Source: CAYMYN01 sp964394665 (GTDB lineage: Bacteria > Planctomycetota > UBA1135 > GCA-002686595). From it: 64,000 nucleotides of DNA. The translations under genes and the position numbers were made by a program. Below, in pieces: positions 1 to 8,170 of this stretch. The notes under the pieces were generated by a model. That model had not been told where the DNA came from, did not search any database, and saw only the letters and a program-made list of their open reading frames with translations. Positions within the stretch are counted from its first letter, which is position 1. The number at the start of each line of letters is the position of its first letter. The stretch lies in assembly GCA_964394665.1 (NCBI GenBank), contig CAYMYN010000003.1, positions 282,157 through 346,156 on the forward strand. Reading direction: 5' to 3'.

Positions 1-1
1 C

Positions 2-79
2 GTGAAGCGCGAGCTGATGGCCCAACTGCTCGAGGCGAACCTCGAGCTGCGCCGCCGCATCGCCGGTTCGGCGGCCTGA
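2..79 (+). CDS. 3' end of an unidentified gene (partial)
   Basis: An open frame enters from the left edge and stops at TGA 77-79. The 25 visible residues are rich in Arg, Glu and Leu (tail LRRRIAGSAA) and look like the end of an amphipathic helix or coiled coil. The next gene starts 25 bases later on the same strand. Nothing more can be said about its function. Confidence 0.5.
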   Translation: MKRELMAQLLEANLELRRRIAGSAA

Positions 80-104
80 ACGCGGCTTGGGTATCGTGGG
101 CGGC

Positions 105-488
105 ATGAGCCTCGCCCCCCGACCCGGCGCCTTCCTGCTGCTGCACAACCCCCAGTGCTCCAAGAGCCGCCAACTGGCGGCGGAGCTGGAGCGGCGCGAA
201 GTCGATTTCGACGTGCGCCGTTACCTCGACCAGCCGCTGACGCGCGCGGAGCTCGAGGACCTGCTGCGGCGTACGGGCCTCGAGCCGCACGCGCTGCTGC
301 GCCCCAAGGAGGCGGAGTACGCCGCGGCCGGGCTCTCGCCCCGCTCGTCGAAGGCCGCGATCCTCTCGGCCCTCGCGACCCACCCGCGCCTGCTCGAGCG
401 CCCGATCCTCGTCTCCGCCACGGCCGCCGCCATCGGCCGCCCAACCGAGCAGGCCCTGGCCCTGCTCGACGACGTCCAGGCTGGCTGA
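105..488 (+). CDS. arsC: ArsC/Spx-family arsenate reductase-like protein
   Basis: This 127-residue protein has the size of glutaredoxin-linked arsenate reductase (ArsC), a cytoplasmic thioredoxin-fold enzyme that reduces arsenate to arsenite. The catalytic loop HNPQCSKSR carries Cys18. The three arginines that bind the oxyanion in ArsC appear to be present: Arg66 in LLRPKE, Arg99 in ERPILV and Arg112 in the GRP motif. A TTG 18 bases upstream would also open the frame, but the ATG at 105 gives the usual family N-terminus. No ars regulator or efflux gene is nearby, so detoxification is not supported by context. Members of this family such as YffB lack arsenate activity, so the substrate is uncertain. 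Confidence 0.75.
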   Translation: MSLAPRPGAFLLLHNPQCSKSRQLAAELERREVDFDVRRYLDQPLTRAELEDLLRRTGLEPHALLRPKEAEYAAAGLSPRSSKAAILSALATHPRLLERPILVSATAAAIGRPTEQALALLDDVQAG

Positions 489-535
489 GCCCACACGCAC
501 GGGCCGGGATCCGCGGAGCGCGGCCCTCCCCGCGG

Positions 536-1204
536 TCAACGCCGCTCGCGCAGGGCGCCCAGGGTGCCGTCGGGCTCGAGCACCACGCCGACGCGGTTGC
601 CGCGTCCCGGGAGCGGCGAGCCGTCGAGCATTCGGTGGTGCACGGTCGTGCCGCTGCGGGCCCGCAGCGCGAGCCAGCCCGCGGAGCCGATCCGCACCCG
701 GTGCCACACCCGTCCGCCGGGGGGCACGGGCGGCACCTCGAGCGTGCGCGCACCGGCCTCGATGCGCACCTCCTCGAGCGGCAGCTCCGACCGGTTCACG
801 ATCACGACCGTGTAGAGGTCCGAGATCCAGGACGCGGCCAGGACGATCCCCAGGGCCGCCGGGAAGTTCGCCAGCAGGAGCCCCAGCGCGAGGATCGTCC
901 GCTTCCAGAATCCCGGCGCGCGCCGGCCGGGGCGGCGCAGCGCGTCCACGACGTGCGCGGCGAGGGCCAGGAGGCCCGCGAGCACGACCCAGGGTCCCGC
1001 GATCAGCAGCAGCAGCCCCAGGCTCTCCCAGGCCGCACCGCCCAGGGGGAGCCAGGCCAGGAAGATGGCGCAACCCGTCGCCAGGGGCAGGCCGCCGCAC
1101 CACAGGGCGAAGCGCAGGGCCGGGCCCCTCGCCCCGTGCTCATCGGTGTACGGCTCCGTGTGGGCATCGCCCGTGACGGGTCCGTGCGCCTTCGGGGGCA
1201 ACAT
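536..1204 (-). CDS. Integral membrane protein of unknown function
   Basis: The product has 222 residues. After a polar N-terminus of about 30 residues come three or four hydrophobic stretches, at about 31-52, 56-82 and 100-130. A predicted extracytoplasmic beta-rich C-terminal half follows, starting near the VVIVNRSELPLEEVRIEAG segment, which resembles a small immunoglobulin-like or surface domain. No family was recognised. It lies 33 bases downstream of the cupin gene on the same strand, so the two may be co-transcribed. It is convergent with the ArsC-like gene. Confidence 0.6.
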   Translation of the reverse strand: MLPPKAHGPVTGDAHTEPYTDEHGARGPALRFALWCGGLPLATGCAIFLAWLPLGGAAWESLGLLLLIAGPWVVLAGLLALAAHVVDALRRPGRRAPGFWKRTILALGLLLANFPAALGIVLAASWISDLYTVVIVNRSELPLEEVRIEAGARTLEVPPVPPGGRVWHRVRIGSAGWLALRARSGTTVHHRMLDGSPLPGRGNRVGVVLEPDGTLGALRERR

Positions 1205-1237
1205 GGGATGGCGTCCTGGAGCCGGGGCCCCGGGGTG

Positions 1238-1624
1238 TCAGCCCTTCACCTTCTCCAGCATGTGATCGATGACCTCGGTGTGCTCGCGCTGGGGGCTGAA
1301 CAGGATCAGTTCGGCGTCCTCGTCGACGCGCACGTTGTGGCCGGGGGGCCAGTAGAAGAGATCGTTCGTGGTCACGGTCTCCTGCACGCCGGCACGGTCG
1401 GTGGTCGTCACGCGGCCGCGCAGCACGAAGCCCCAGTGGGGGCAGTGGCAGGCGTTTCCGGACAGGCCCTGGAACAGGGGCGTGGTGTCGACCCCGGCAG
1501 CGAGGCTGAAGTACTCGCCGCTGAACTTGCCGAAACCGGTCGCGTCGCCGAAGTCCAGCCGCTGGCGCAGGACGGCCCCGGGAATCTGCATCTGCACGTC
1601 GACGTCGTCCTTGGCTACTCGCAT
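1238..1624 (-). CDS. Small cupin-fold protein
   Basis: The 128-residue product is predicted to be a single-domain cupin (small beta barrel). The segment CHCPHWGFVLRGRVTTT, at about 60-76, resembles the first cupin motif, in which His residues usually bind a metal. The segment DLFYWPPGHNVRVDEDAELI, at about 88-107, resembles the second motif. Such proteins act as metal-dependent sensors or small enzymes, and the substrate cannot be read here. It is the promoter-proximal member of a minus-strand pair with the membrane protein that follows. Its 5' side holds a GC-rich inverted repeat at 1698-1760. Confidence 0.6.
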   Translation of the reverse strand: MRVAKDDVDVQMQIPGAVLRQRLDFGDATGFGKFSGEYFSLAAGVDTTPLFQGLSGNACHCPHWGFVLRGRVTTTDRAGVQETVTTNDLFYWPPGHNVRVDEDAELILFSPQREHTEVIDHMLEKVKG

Positions 1625-1697
1625 GGGGTCCGCTTCCTGGAAGGTGGTGAGGCTCTGCGCGCGGAGGAATCCGCGTGCCAGGGGCTGGCGAGCGTAA

Positions 1698-1760
1698 CGC
1701 GGGGAGGGGCGCCCTGCAGCCCTTCGTCAGGTTCGTGGCGCGGGCTGGGACTTCCCCGCG
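1698..1760 (-). repeat. Nested inverted repeat upstream of the cupin gene
   Basis: CGCGGGGA at 1698-1705 pairs perfectly with TCCCCGCG at 1753-1760. Inside it, AGCCC at 1718-1722 pairs with GGGCT at 1742-1746. On the minus strand the loop contains GAACCTGA, a string also seen in TPP riboswitch cores, but the other conserved TPP blocks are missing. It could be a structured leader of the cupin gene or a terminator remnant. Confidence 0.3.
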
Positions 1761-1831
1761 GCACTCGGTTCGCCCTTTCCACGCGCGGTCGGTGACGCAC
1801 TCCCGGGAGTCGACGTCGGTCTCGACGGCGC

Positions 1832-2833
1832 TCACGACACGCGCAGCGCGTGGCGGAGCTGGCCGCAGGCGGCGTGGGCTTCGCCGCCGAGGGTGCGGCG
1901 CAGGGCGGCGCTGACGCGGGCGGCGCGCAGGAGTTCGAGGAAACGCGCGGCGGCGCCTTCCGCCGGCGCGGCGAAGGGCTGCTCCGGCACGGGGTTCCAG
2001 GGGATCAGGCTGACGTGCGCGCGGCGGCCGGCGAGGGCCCGCGCGAGGTCGCGGGCCTGGGTCTGCGAGTCGTTGACCCCGCCGAGCAACACGTACTCGA
2101 CCTGATAGGGCCGGCCGGTCGCGGCGGCGTGGGCGTCGGCGGCGGCCAGCAGCTCGAGCGGCTCGACCTGGGCTTGGGTGGGGATCAGCGCCGCGCGCAG
2201 GTCGCGCTCGAGGGCGTGCAGCGAGAGCGCCAGGGTGACCCGCAGGCCGCTCGCGGTGACGCGCTCGACGGCGGACACCGGACCGACCGTGGAGAGCAGC
2301 ACGTGCCGCGGTCCGAGCTGGCCCTCGTCGCGCAGCACGTTCAAGGCCTGCGTGACCGCGCGCAGGTTCTGGGTCGGCTCGCCCGAGCCCATCAGGACCA
2401 GCCGCGCGATCGGGCCGCGGCGGCGCAGCCAGGCCACCTGCTCGAGCAGCTCGAAGGGCTCCAGGTTGCGCCGCACGCCGCGCAGGCCGCTGGCGCAGAA
2501 GCGACAGGCCATCGCGCAGCCCACCTGCGTCGAGAGGCAGGCCGAGGGCCGCGCGCCGCCCGTCAGGCGCACGGCCTCGACCGCCTCGCCGTCCGGCAGG
2601 CGCACGAGCACTTTTTCGGCGCCGTCGGCGCTGCAGGCAGCGAGCTCGATCCGCGAGGCGAGCGGCGTGACGCGCTCCCACAGGACCGCCGCCAGCCCGG
2701 CCGGCACCTGGGGCTCCGCGCCCGTGAGCAGCGCGCGGCGCACGCCCGCGGCCCAGCGCGGCGAGTAGCCGAGCTCGGCGCAGAGCTGCCCCGTCTGGTC
2801 GAGGTCGAGGGAGAAGAGCGGCGGTGCGGCCAT
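1832..2833 (-). CDS. rlmN: RlmN-family radical SAM methyltransferase
   Basis: This 333-residue protein matches the RlmN/Cfr family. RlmN methylates C2 of A2503 in 23S rRNA, and often A37 in tRNA, in the cytoplasm. The 4Fe-4S cluster motif CAMACRFC gives Cys106, Cys110 and Cys113. Cys99, seven residues before the cluster, and Cys323 in ACGQLR correspond to the two non-cluster Cys of RlmN (Cys118 and Cys355 in E. coli), so the mechanism looks intact. The segment MGSGEPTQN replaces the usual MGMGEP, and SLIPWNPV matches the family C-terminal signature. The protein is slightly shorter than E. coli RlmN. It is monocistronic and divergent from the ECF sigma gene, with an 86-base shared upstream region. 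Confidence 0.8.
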   Translation of the reverse strand: MAAPPLFSLDLDQTGQLCAELGYSPRWAAGVRRALLTGAEPQVPAGLAAVLWERVTPLASRIELAACSADGAEKVLVRLPDGEAVEAVRLTGGARPSACLSTQVGCAMACRFCASGLRGVRRNLEPFELLEQVAWLRRRGPIARLVLMGSGEPTQNLRAVTQALNVLRDEGQLGPRHVLLSTVGPVSAVERVTASGLRVTLALSLHALERDLRAALIPTQAQVEPLELLAAADAHAAATGRPYQVEYVLLGGVNDSQTQARDLARALAGRRAHVSLIPWNPVPEQPFAAPAEGAAARFLELLRAARVSAALRRTLGGEAHAACGQLRHALRVS

Positions 2834-2919
2834 GGGCCGCCAGTCTAGACCCGGCCCCCTGCTGTGCGTTTCTCCCGGATCTTCCGTGGGATCCCGGCCC
2901 CGGGCGACAATCCCCGCGC

Positions 2920-3462
2920 ATGGAGGCCGAGATCGAGCTGGACGTGGAGGCCCTGGTGGCCCGCTGGCGGGGTCCGCTGGTCGGACTGATCGCGTCCTGG
3001 GGCGTCCCTTGGGGGGAGGCGGCCGAGCTGGCGCAGGACGCCCTGGCCGAGGCCTACCTCGCCCGCGGGCGCTTCCGGGGCGATCCGAACGATGCGGCGG
3101 CCTTTGGCCCGTGGCTGCGCGGCATCGCCTTCAACCTGCACCGCAACCGGACGCGCGCCCGGGCCCGCTCGTGGGCCGAGCCGCTCGGGGCGCAGCAGCT
3201 CCCCGCCGCGCCGGGCGAGGGCGCCGACGACGGGGACGGAGCGTTGGCCGAGCTGCGGGCCGCCGTCGAGCGGCTCCCGGGCCCGCTCGCCACGGTGGTG
3301 CGCATGCACTACCTCGAGGAGACGGCCGTGCGCGACGTCGCGGCCTTGCTCGGGGTGCCCGAGAAGACCGTCGAGGGGCGCTTGTACCGGGCGCGCGCGG
3401 AGCTGCGACGGCTGCTGGGCGCGGACGTCGGCGCGGGGCGCGCCGGGGAGGGAACGCGATGA
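2920..3462 (+). CDS. ECF-type RNA polymerase sigma factor
   Basis: The product has 180 residues with the two-domain ECF layout. Region 2 lies at about 15-80 and includes AAELAQDALAEAYLA and PWLRGIAFNLHRNR. A linker follows, then region 4 at about 118-172 (VVRMHYLEETAVRDVAALLG, then KTVEGRLYRARAELRRLL, a helix-turn-helix). ATG 2920 was chosen over an upstream start because family homology begins there. Its stop overlaps the start of the next gene in ATGA (3459-3462), so the two are translationally coupled. The partner is therefore the likely membrane-bound regulator of this factor. The inducing signal is unknown. Confidence 0.85.
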   Translation: MEAEIELDVEALVARWRGPLVGLIASWGVPWGEAAELAQDALAEAYLARGRFRGDPNDAAAFGPWLRGIAFNLHRNRTRARARSWAEPLGAQQLPAAPGEGADDGDGALAELRAAVERLPGPLATVVRMHYLEETAVRDVAALLGVPEKTVEGRLYRARAELRRLLGADVGAGRAGEGTR

Positions 3463-5297
3463 ACGGGCCGCGACACGGGATGGACGACATGGACGGAACC
3501 CGGATCGAGGAAGAACGCCTGCGCAGTGCCCTCCGGCCGTTGCGCCCCGACCCCGAGGAGTTCCTGCGCGGGGTGCGCGCGCGCATCGCGCGGGGCGAGT
3601 CGGAGGCCGAGTCGCGCGAGGCGCGCTCGCCCTGGTTGCGCTCGGCGGCCGCCCTGCTGCCGCCGGGGCTCGTACGCGACGAGTTGTTGGGCTCGACCCT
3701 GGGCCTGGCGGGCAAGCAGGGTCTGGCGGGCTTCGCGGGGGCGGTGCTCGTCGCGCCGGCCTTGGCCCTGCTCGCCGTGCTGGCGACGTTCCTCCTCTCG
3801 CTGCGGCGCGTGGCGAGGTCGGGCGCGGGTGCGCCTTCGAACGGGGAGCCGCGGAGCGTGTGGCAGGCCGAGCTGACCTCCCTGGCCCAGCTCACCCAGG
3901 GGACCCAGATCCTGGCCGTCGGCCTGACCTTCCTGGGATGCTGGTTCCTCGCGCCCAACCTGACCCTGGCGCTGCTGGCGGTCTCGATGGCGGGGCTCGC
4001 TTGGCTGCTCGCGCGCCTCGGCCAGCGAGGGCTGACCTCGCGCCGCGTCGTGGGCTCGGTCTGCGGTCAACTGCTCTTCTGGCTGGGGCTGCTCGGACTC
4101 CAGTTCGCGCACTTCCACCCCGACGGCTATCTGGCGAGCGCGCCCCCGGCCCTGTTCGCGCTCGGCTCCCTGGGTTGTGGATTGTTGACCTGGCGTTCCT
4201 GGGCACCGCTGCGCGCCAGCTCGGACCCGCAGCTCCAGCGCGCGTTGGCGCCCCGGCGTCGCGGGCCGTGGGAGATCCGAGCGGCGCACTCGCGCGTGCA
4301 CCTGGTGCTCGCGCTGCTCCTGGTCGCCTACGCGCTCCCCACGGCCCTGCAGCGCCCCGCCGATCGGGCGGACCTGGTGCGCTACGTCGAGGACTTCGAC
4401 CCCGCGTCGAAGTCGCCGAAGTGGGCCGGCTGGTCGCTCGTCGCCGCGCACCTCCTGCGCGACGGCGGCCCGCCCCCGCGCCTCGAGCGCGTGGCCGCGG
4501 GGCTCCACGCGCGCCTCGACCGCGGCGAGTCGGTCGATCCCTTCACCCTGCGCTGGGCCGCGCGCGCGGACCTCCTGCGGCCGGCGGACTTCGAAACCCT
4601 CGCCGATCCGGCCTCCTTCGCGCGCTCAGCGGAGGGCACCGGTTGGATCCCCTTCCTCGAGCAGCGCGCCCTGACGATCCTTTCCCACGCGCGCCTCCAC
4701 GGGCTCGAGGAGGGGGAGCGCGAGCGCATCGTGGAGCGCCTGTTGGCTTCGATCGAGCCCGAGCCGGTCCACGACGGTGTTCGCAAGGCCCTGGTCGCGG
4801 TCGAGACCCTCGAGGCCCTGGGCGAGGGCCAGGCGGTGGCCGAGCGGACCGCCGCGATCCACGCCCAGCTCCTGGCCTCCTGGGGCGGCGGGTCCCGACC
4901 CCGGGCCGCGACGGGGTTCTCCAGCATGATCGAGGGCGGGCACTCCTCGAGCGCGGCCTTCTTCTACACCGACACGACCTTCGAGGCCCTCGAGCTGGTG
5001 GCCCGCGTGGGTCTGCCCGAGGGCATCGACGCGCGCCGCGTGCGTCGTTTCCTGGAGGACGCCAGTCGCGATCCCCACCTGTTCTTCCTGCGCAGGGACT
5101 ACCGCATGGTGGCCGCCGCCGGCCTGCGCAGGCTCGCGGGCCTGGACCTCGCGAGCGCCCCCGACGCCGCCGAGTGGCTCGTGAGGCTGCGGATCTTCTT
5201 GCCGCCCGCGCTCCTGGCGCTGTTCTGCGTGCTCGCCACCGCCCTCGCCCCCCGATCGACCTCGGAGCCTCGATGCACGGACGAGAAGGGGCAGTGA
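3459..5297 (+). CDS. Membrane protein coupled to the ECF sigma factor (putative anti-sigma)
   Basis: The product has 612 residues. A charged cytoplasmic N-terminus of about 80 residues (DPEEFLRGVRARIARGES) comes first. Several membrane spans follow, at roughly 88-110, 150-195, 205-250 and 285-305. Next comes a soluble helix-rich region of about 230 residues, resembling paired helical repeats, and a final span near 575-600. The overlap with the sigma gene and the N-terminal helix suggest an anti-sigma role, as in other ECF pairs, but the zinc HxxxCxxC motif of classical anti-sigmas is absent. The helical domain may sense the signal outside the cytoplasm; this is inference. A hairpin terminator follows at 5331-5355. 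Confidence 0.6.
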   Translation: MNGPRHGMDDMDGTRIEEERLRSALRPLRPDPEEFLRGVRARIARGESEAESREARSPWLRSAAALLPPGLVRDELLGSTLGLAGKQGLAGFAGAVLVAPALALLAVLATFLLSLRRVARSGAGAPSNGEPRSVWQAELTSLAQLTQGTQILAVGLTFLGCWFLAPNLTLALLAVSMAGLAWLLARLGQRGLTSRRVVGSVCGQLLFWLGLLGLQFAHFHPDGYLASAPPALFALGSLGCGLLTWRSWAPLRASSDPQLQRALAPRRRGPWEIRAAHSRVHLVLALLLVAYALPTALQRPADRADLVRYVEDFDPASKSPKWAGWSLVAAHLLRDGGPPPRLERVAAGLHARLDRGESVDPFTLRWAARADLLRPADFETLADPASFARSAEGTGWIPFLEQRALTILSHARLHGLEEGERERIVERLLASIEPEPVHDGVRKALVAVETLEALGEGQAVAERTAAIHAQLLASWGGGSRPRAATGFSSMIEGGHSSSAAFFYTDTTFEALELVARVGLPEGIDARRVRRFLEDASRDPHLFFLRRDYRMVAAAGLRRLAGLDLASAPDAAEWLVRLRIFLPPALLALFCVLATALAPRSTSEPRCTDEKGQ

Positions 5298-5330
5298 AGG
5301 CCGGCGGCCAGGAGCGGTAGGGGGGCGGGT

Positions 5331-5355
5331 GGGCGCTCGTTGTGCTCGAGCGCCC
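5331..5355 (+). terminator. Probable intrinsic terminator
   Basis: GGGCGCTCG at 5331-5339 and CGAGCGCCC at 5347-5355 form a perfect 9-bp stem with a 7-base loop, 34 bases after the stop of the anti-sigma-like gene. The run of T that follows is weak (TACTTG). Confidence 0.55.
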
Positions 5356-5409
5356 TACTTGATCCACTCGCGTCCCCCGCGCGATCCCTGACCGCCACGA
5401 GTCCACGCC

Positions 5410-6138
5410 ATGAGCACCCCGACCCCGCCCGCGAAATCGATCCCCAAAGTGTCCATCTGGGACGTGTACTACCCGCGCGCCGTCGACGAGCCCCGGGACC
5501 GGGTGCCGATCGCCTCGTTCCCGATGATCATCTACTTCTGGCCGGCCCTGCTGGTCTTCCTCGGCGGCGGACTGTTGCAACTGTGGGGCTGGGCCTCGCC
5601 CACCTGGGTCGGCGCCCTGGCCACGATCGTCCTGGCCTTCAACCTGCTGGTGATCGTCACCGACCTCGACCAGAAACGATTCCTGATCGCGCTGCTCGTC
5701 CTGACCGTCTTCGGCCTGTTGGTGTACATCGCCAACCGCAACGAGTGGGGCTTCGTCTCGGCGATCTTCGGCTGGTTCGCGAGCCTCGAGCTGACCTACG
5801 GCACCGACACCCTGCTCACCCTGGGGACGTTGCTGTTGATCTTCTTCGCGATCGGCATGACCCAGCCGCGCCTCAACTACTGGATGCTCGAGGCCAACGA
5901 GTTCGTGCACTACATCCAGCCCTGGGGCCGCGACCAGAGCTTCCCGCGTCAGGGCAGCACCGTGGCACGCGAGATCCCCGACGTCCTCGAGCTGCTGTTG
6001 ACCTTCGGCGGCGGGACCCTGGTCATCAAACGCGACGATCAGATCGTCGCGCGCATCCAACACGTGCCCTTCCTCGGCCGCCGCATGCGCGCCATCGACC
6101 GCTTGCTCAGCTCGACCCGCGTCACCCTCACGAGCTGA
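5410..6138 (+). CDS. Membrane protein of unknown function
   Basis: This 242-residue protein has a polar N-terminus with WDVYYPRAVDEPRDRVP. Four or five hydrophobic segments follow, at about 38-60, 66-84, 90-108, 114-130 and 136-155. A cytoplasmic-looking C-terminal domain of about 85 residues ends the protein (REIPDVLELLLTFGGGTLVI, a beta-rich stretch). No family was recognised. The C-terminal domain has the look of a small PH- or SHOCT-like fold, but this is a guess. It stands alone after a terminator and is convergent with the haemoglobin gene. Confidence 0.6.
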   Translation: MSTPTPPAKSIPKVSIWDVYYPRAVDEPRDRVPIASFPMIIYFWPALLVFLGGGLLQLWGWASPTWVGALATIVLAFNLLVIVTDLDQKRFLIALLVLTVFGLLVYIANRNEWGFVSAIFGWFASLELTYGTDTLLTLGTLLLIFFAIGMTQPRLNYWMLEANEFVHYIQPWGRDQSFPRQGSTVAREIPDVLELLLTFGGGTLVIKRDDQIVARIQHVPFLGRRMRAIDRLLSSTRVTLTS

Positions 6139-6148
6139 TCCCTCGGAA

Positions 6149-6523
6149 TCAGCGGTTGAGCAGGAAGGTCGCCACCTGCTCGAAGAAACCGCGCAGGAAC
6201 GCGCGCTCCTCGTCGCCGAGCCCGGCCTCGTCGAGGCTGGCGCCCATCAACTCGAGCCAGCGGTCGCGGGCGCGCCAATCGATGGCGAAGGGGGCGTGGC
6301 GCATGCGCAGCCGCGGGTGGCCGCGGGCCTCGACGTAGCGCGGGGGGCCGCCCAAGCGACCGACGAGGAAGTCCCGCAGGCGCCCCTCGGCGCCCTCCCA
6401 GTCGTGCTCGGGGTACATGGGCGCGAGCAACTCGTCGAGACGAACCCGGGCGTAGAAGCCGCGCACGAGGCGCTCGAAGCCCGCTTCGCCGATGCGCGCG
6501 TACAGCTCGTGTTCGAGGGGCAT
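6149..6523 (-). CDS. Group II truncated haemoglobin
   Basis: The 124-residue product matches the truncated haemoglobin group II (trHbO) family, small haem proteins linked to O2 binding and to peroxide or NO chemistry in the cytoplasm. The proximal haem ligand is in RMRHAPFAI (His76), matching the family pattern RRRHxPF. Trp89 in RDRWLELM corresponds to the conserved TrpG8. The N-terminus LYARIGEAGFERLVRGFYARV fits helices A to B. The ATG at 6523 was preferred because upstream sequence in frame is low-complexity. It is a single gene, divergent from the carrier gene that follows. Confidence 0.85.
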   Translation of the reverse strand: MPLEHELYARIGEAGFERLVRGFYARVRLDELLAPMYPEHDWEGAEGRLRDFLVGRLGGPPRYVEARGHPRLRMRHAPFAIDWRARDRWLELMGASLDEAGLGDEERAFLRGFFEQVATFLLNR

Positions 6524-6693
6524 GGTCGAGCGGCCGAGCCGCGGGTGGGGGAGGGTAGCGGCCGGCGAGCGGGGAGGCCATGCACCCCCGGGAGCGGCGC
6601 GGGCGACACAACTGCGACGCAGGGGTACCGCGCGGTGTGAAATGGGGGCGCCCGGAGCCCGCACCCGCGCCCTCGTGCCCGAGCCCTGGATCC

Positions 6694-8109
6694 ATGCCCT
6701 CGCCCTCCCCGACCGACCGCTCCGTGAGCGAGCCCCCCGCGCCCGGCCCCATCGGCCGGGCGCTGTCGATCCGGCCCGGGGAGCTGCGCGCGACCCTGCT
6801 CTCCGCGCTCTACTTCTTCTTCCTGCTGGCGAGCTACTACGTCCTGCGTCCGATCCGCGACGAGATGGGCGTGCTCGGCGGCGTGCGCAACCTCGCCTGG
6901 CTGTTCTCGGCGACCCTGGGCGTGATGCTGCTCCTGCAGCCCCTGTTCGGCGCCCTCGTCTCGCGCTTCGGTCGCGCACGCTTCGTCCCCTGGTGCTACC
7001 GCTTCTTCGCCCTGACCCTGGTGGGCTTCTTCGTGGCGCTCGAGGCCGCGCCGGGTGAGCACCGCGTGTGGGTCGGGCGGGCCTTCTACGTCTGGGTCAG
7101 CGTCTTCAACCTGTTCGTCATCTCGGTCTTCTGGGCCTTCCTCGTCGACGTGTTCCGGCCCGGCCAGGGGCGCCGACTGTTCGGGCCGATCGCCGTGGGC
7201 GGCACGCTGGGCACGATCGTCGGAGCGGCCTTGACCGCCGCCCTCGTGGGCGAGATCGGCGTGCGCAACCTGCTGCTCGTCTCGGTCCTGCTGCTCGAGA
7301 TCGCGGTCTGGTGCGCCTGGCTGCTCGAGCGCGAGGTGCGCAGCGAGCGCTTCGCCGCCGTGCGCGCGGCGGCGGTGGATGGAGAGTCGAGCGGCGACGG
7401 CGGGGCGCTGCGCGGCGCGGCCCTGGGCGGGCTCGCCTGGGACGGGGTCCGGCACGTCTTGCGCTCGCCCTACCTGGCCCAGATCTGCCTGTTCATCGGC
7501 CTGTTCACCGTCGGGAGCACATTCCTCTACTTCCAGCAGGCGGACATCCTCTCGAGAGACGTCCCGGACTCGGCCGCGCGCACGCGCCTCTTCGCGGGCA
7601 TCGACCTGGCCGTGAACGGGATGACGCTCCTGACCCAGCTCTTCGTGACGGGGCGGGTCTTGTCGCGCGTCGGGCTGGGCGCCGGTCTGTTGTTCCTGCC
7701 CGTGTTGTCGATCGTCGGCTTCGTGTCCCTGGCCTTGGCGCCTGGACTCGCGGCCCTCGTGCTCTTCCAGGTCCTGCGCCGCGCGGGCAACTTCGCGCTC
7801 ATGCGCCCCAGCCGCGAGCTGCTCTTCACCGCCGTCCCGCGCGCCGACAAGTACAAGGCGAAGAACCTGATCGACACCTTCGTGTACCGCCTGGGCGACC
7901 AACTGGGCGCCTGGTCCTACACCCTGCTCGGGGCCCTCGGCCTCTCCCTGGGCGGCGTGGCTTGGGTGGGCGCGTTGCTGGCCGTCGCCTGGGTCGCGAA
8001 CGCACTTTGGCTCGCGCGCCGCCAGCCCCTCGAGGCCGCCGCCCACGCGCTCGAACCCGAGCCCGAACCCACGCGCCGCGCCGCGAATCGGGGCGCGCCG
8101 CTCTCCTGA
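6694..8109 (+). CDS. NTP/NDP exchange-type transporter (MFS-like)
   Basis: The 471-residue polytopic membrane protein has about 12 predicted spans, starting at LYFFFLLASYYVLRPIRDEM (about residues 40-59). This opening matches a bacterial branch of the Tlc/Npt ATP/ADP carrier family, in which YYxLRPxRDE is a hallmark. Other family-like segments are YFQQADILSRDV and FALMRPSRELLFTAVPRADK. Many free-living bacteria carry such homologues, where the substrate is unknown, so energy parasitism must not be inferred. The start ATG 6694 follows in-frame upstream sequence of biased composition. The adjacent epimerase gene lies 61 bases downstream. Confidence 0.7.
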   Translation: MPSPSPTDRSVSEPPAPGPIGRALSIRPGELRATLLSALYFFFLLASYYVLRPIRDEMGVLGGVRNLAWLFSATLGVMLLLQPLFGALVSRFGRARFVPWCYRFFALTLVGFFVALEAAPGEHRVWVGRAFYVWVSVFNLFVISVFWAFLVDVFRPGQGRRLFGPIAVGGTLGTIVGAALTAALVGEIGVRNLLLVSVLLLEIAVWCAWLLEREVRSERFAAVRAAAVDGESSGDGGALRGAALGGLAWDGVRHVLRSPYLAQICLFIGLFTVGSTFLYFQQADILSRDVPDSAARTRLFAGIDLAVNGMTLLTQLFVTGRVLSRVGLGAGLLFLPVLSIVGFVSLALAPGLAALVLFQVLRRAGNFALMRPSRELLFTAVPRADKYKAKNLIDTFVYRLGDQLGAWSYTLLGALGLSLGGVAWVGALLAVAWVANALWLARRQPLEAAAHALEPEPEPTRRAANRGAPLS

Positions 8110-8170
8110 CCCGTCGTTCCCAGAATCCCCACGCGGAGCATCCCCTCCGCCCCTTCCTTCCGGAGTTCCC

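Noticed and set aside
155..1795. Long plus-strand open frame across the ArsC-like, membrane and cupin genes
   Set aside because: It runs antisense to, or out of frame with, recognised genes, is rich in Arg/Ala/Gly/Pro, and matches no domain. Such frames are expected at this GC content.
1625..1831. TPP riboswitch or SRP RNA before the cupin gene
   Set aside because: GAACCTGA is present, but CTGAGA, the TAAT-containing block and the closing stem of TPP are missing, and no GGAAG/GCAGC arrangement of SRP RNA is formed.
6580..6693. Upstream start for the carrier gene giving 38 extra residues
   Set aside because: The extra stretch is a Pro/Arg-rich segment with no family match. The ATG at 6694 gives a sensible N-terminus.
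6694..8109. Energy parasitism implied by an ATP/ADP-carrier-like protein
   Set aside because: Homologues are frequent in free-living bacteria with unknown substrates, and nothing else here suggests an intracellular lifestyle.
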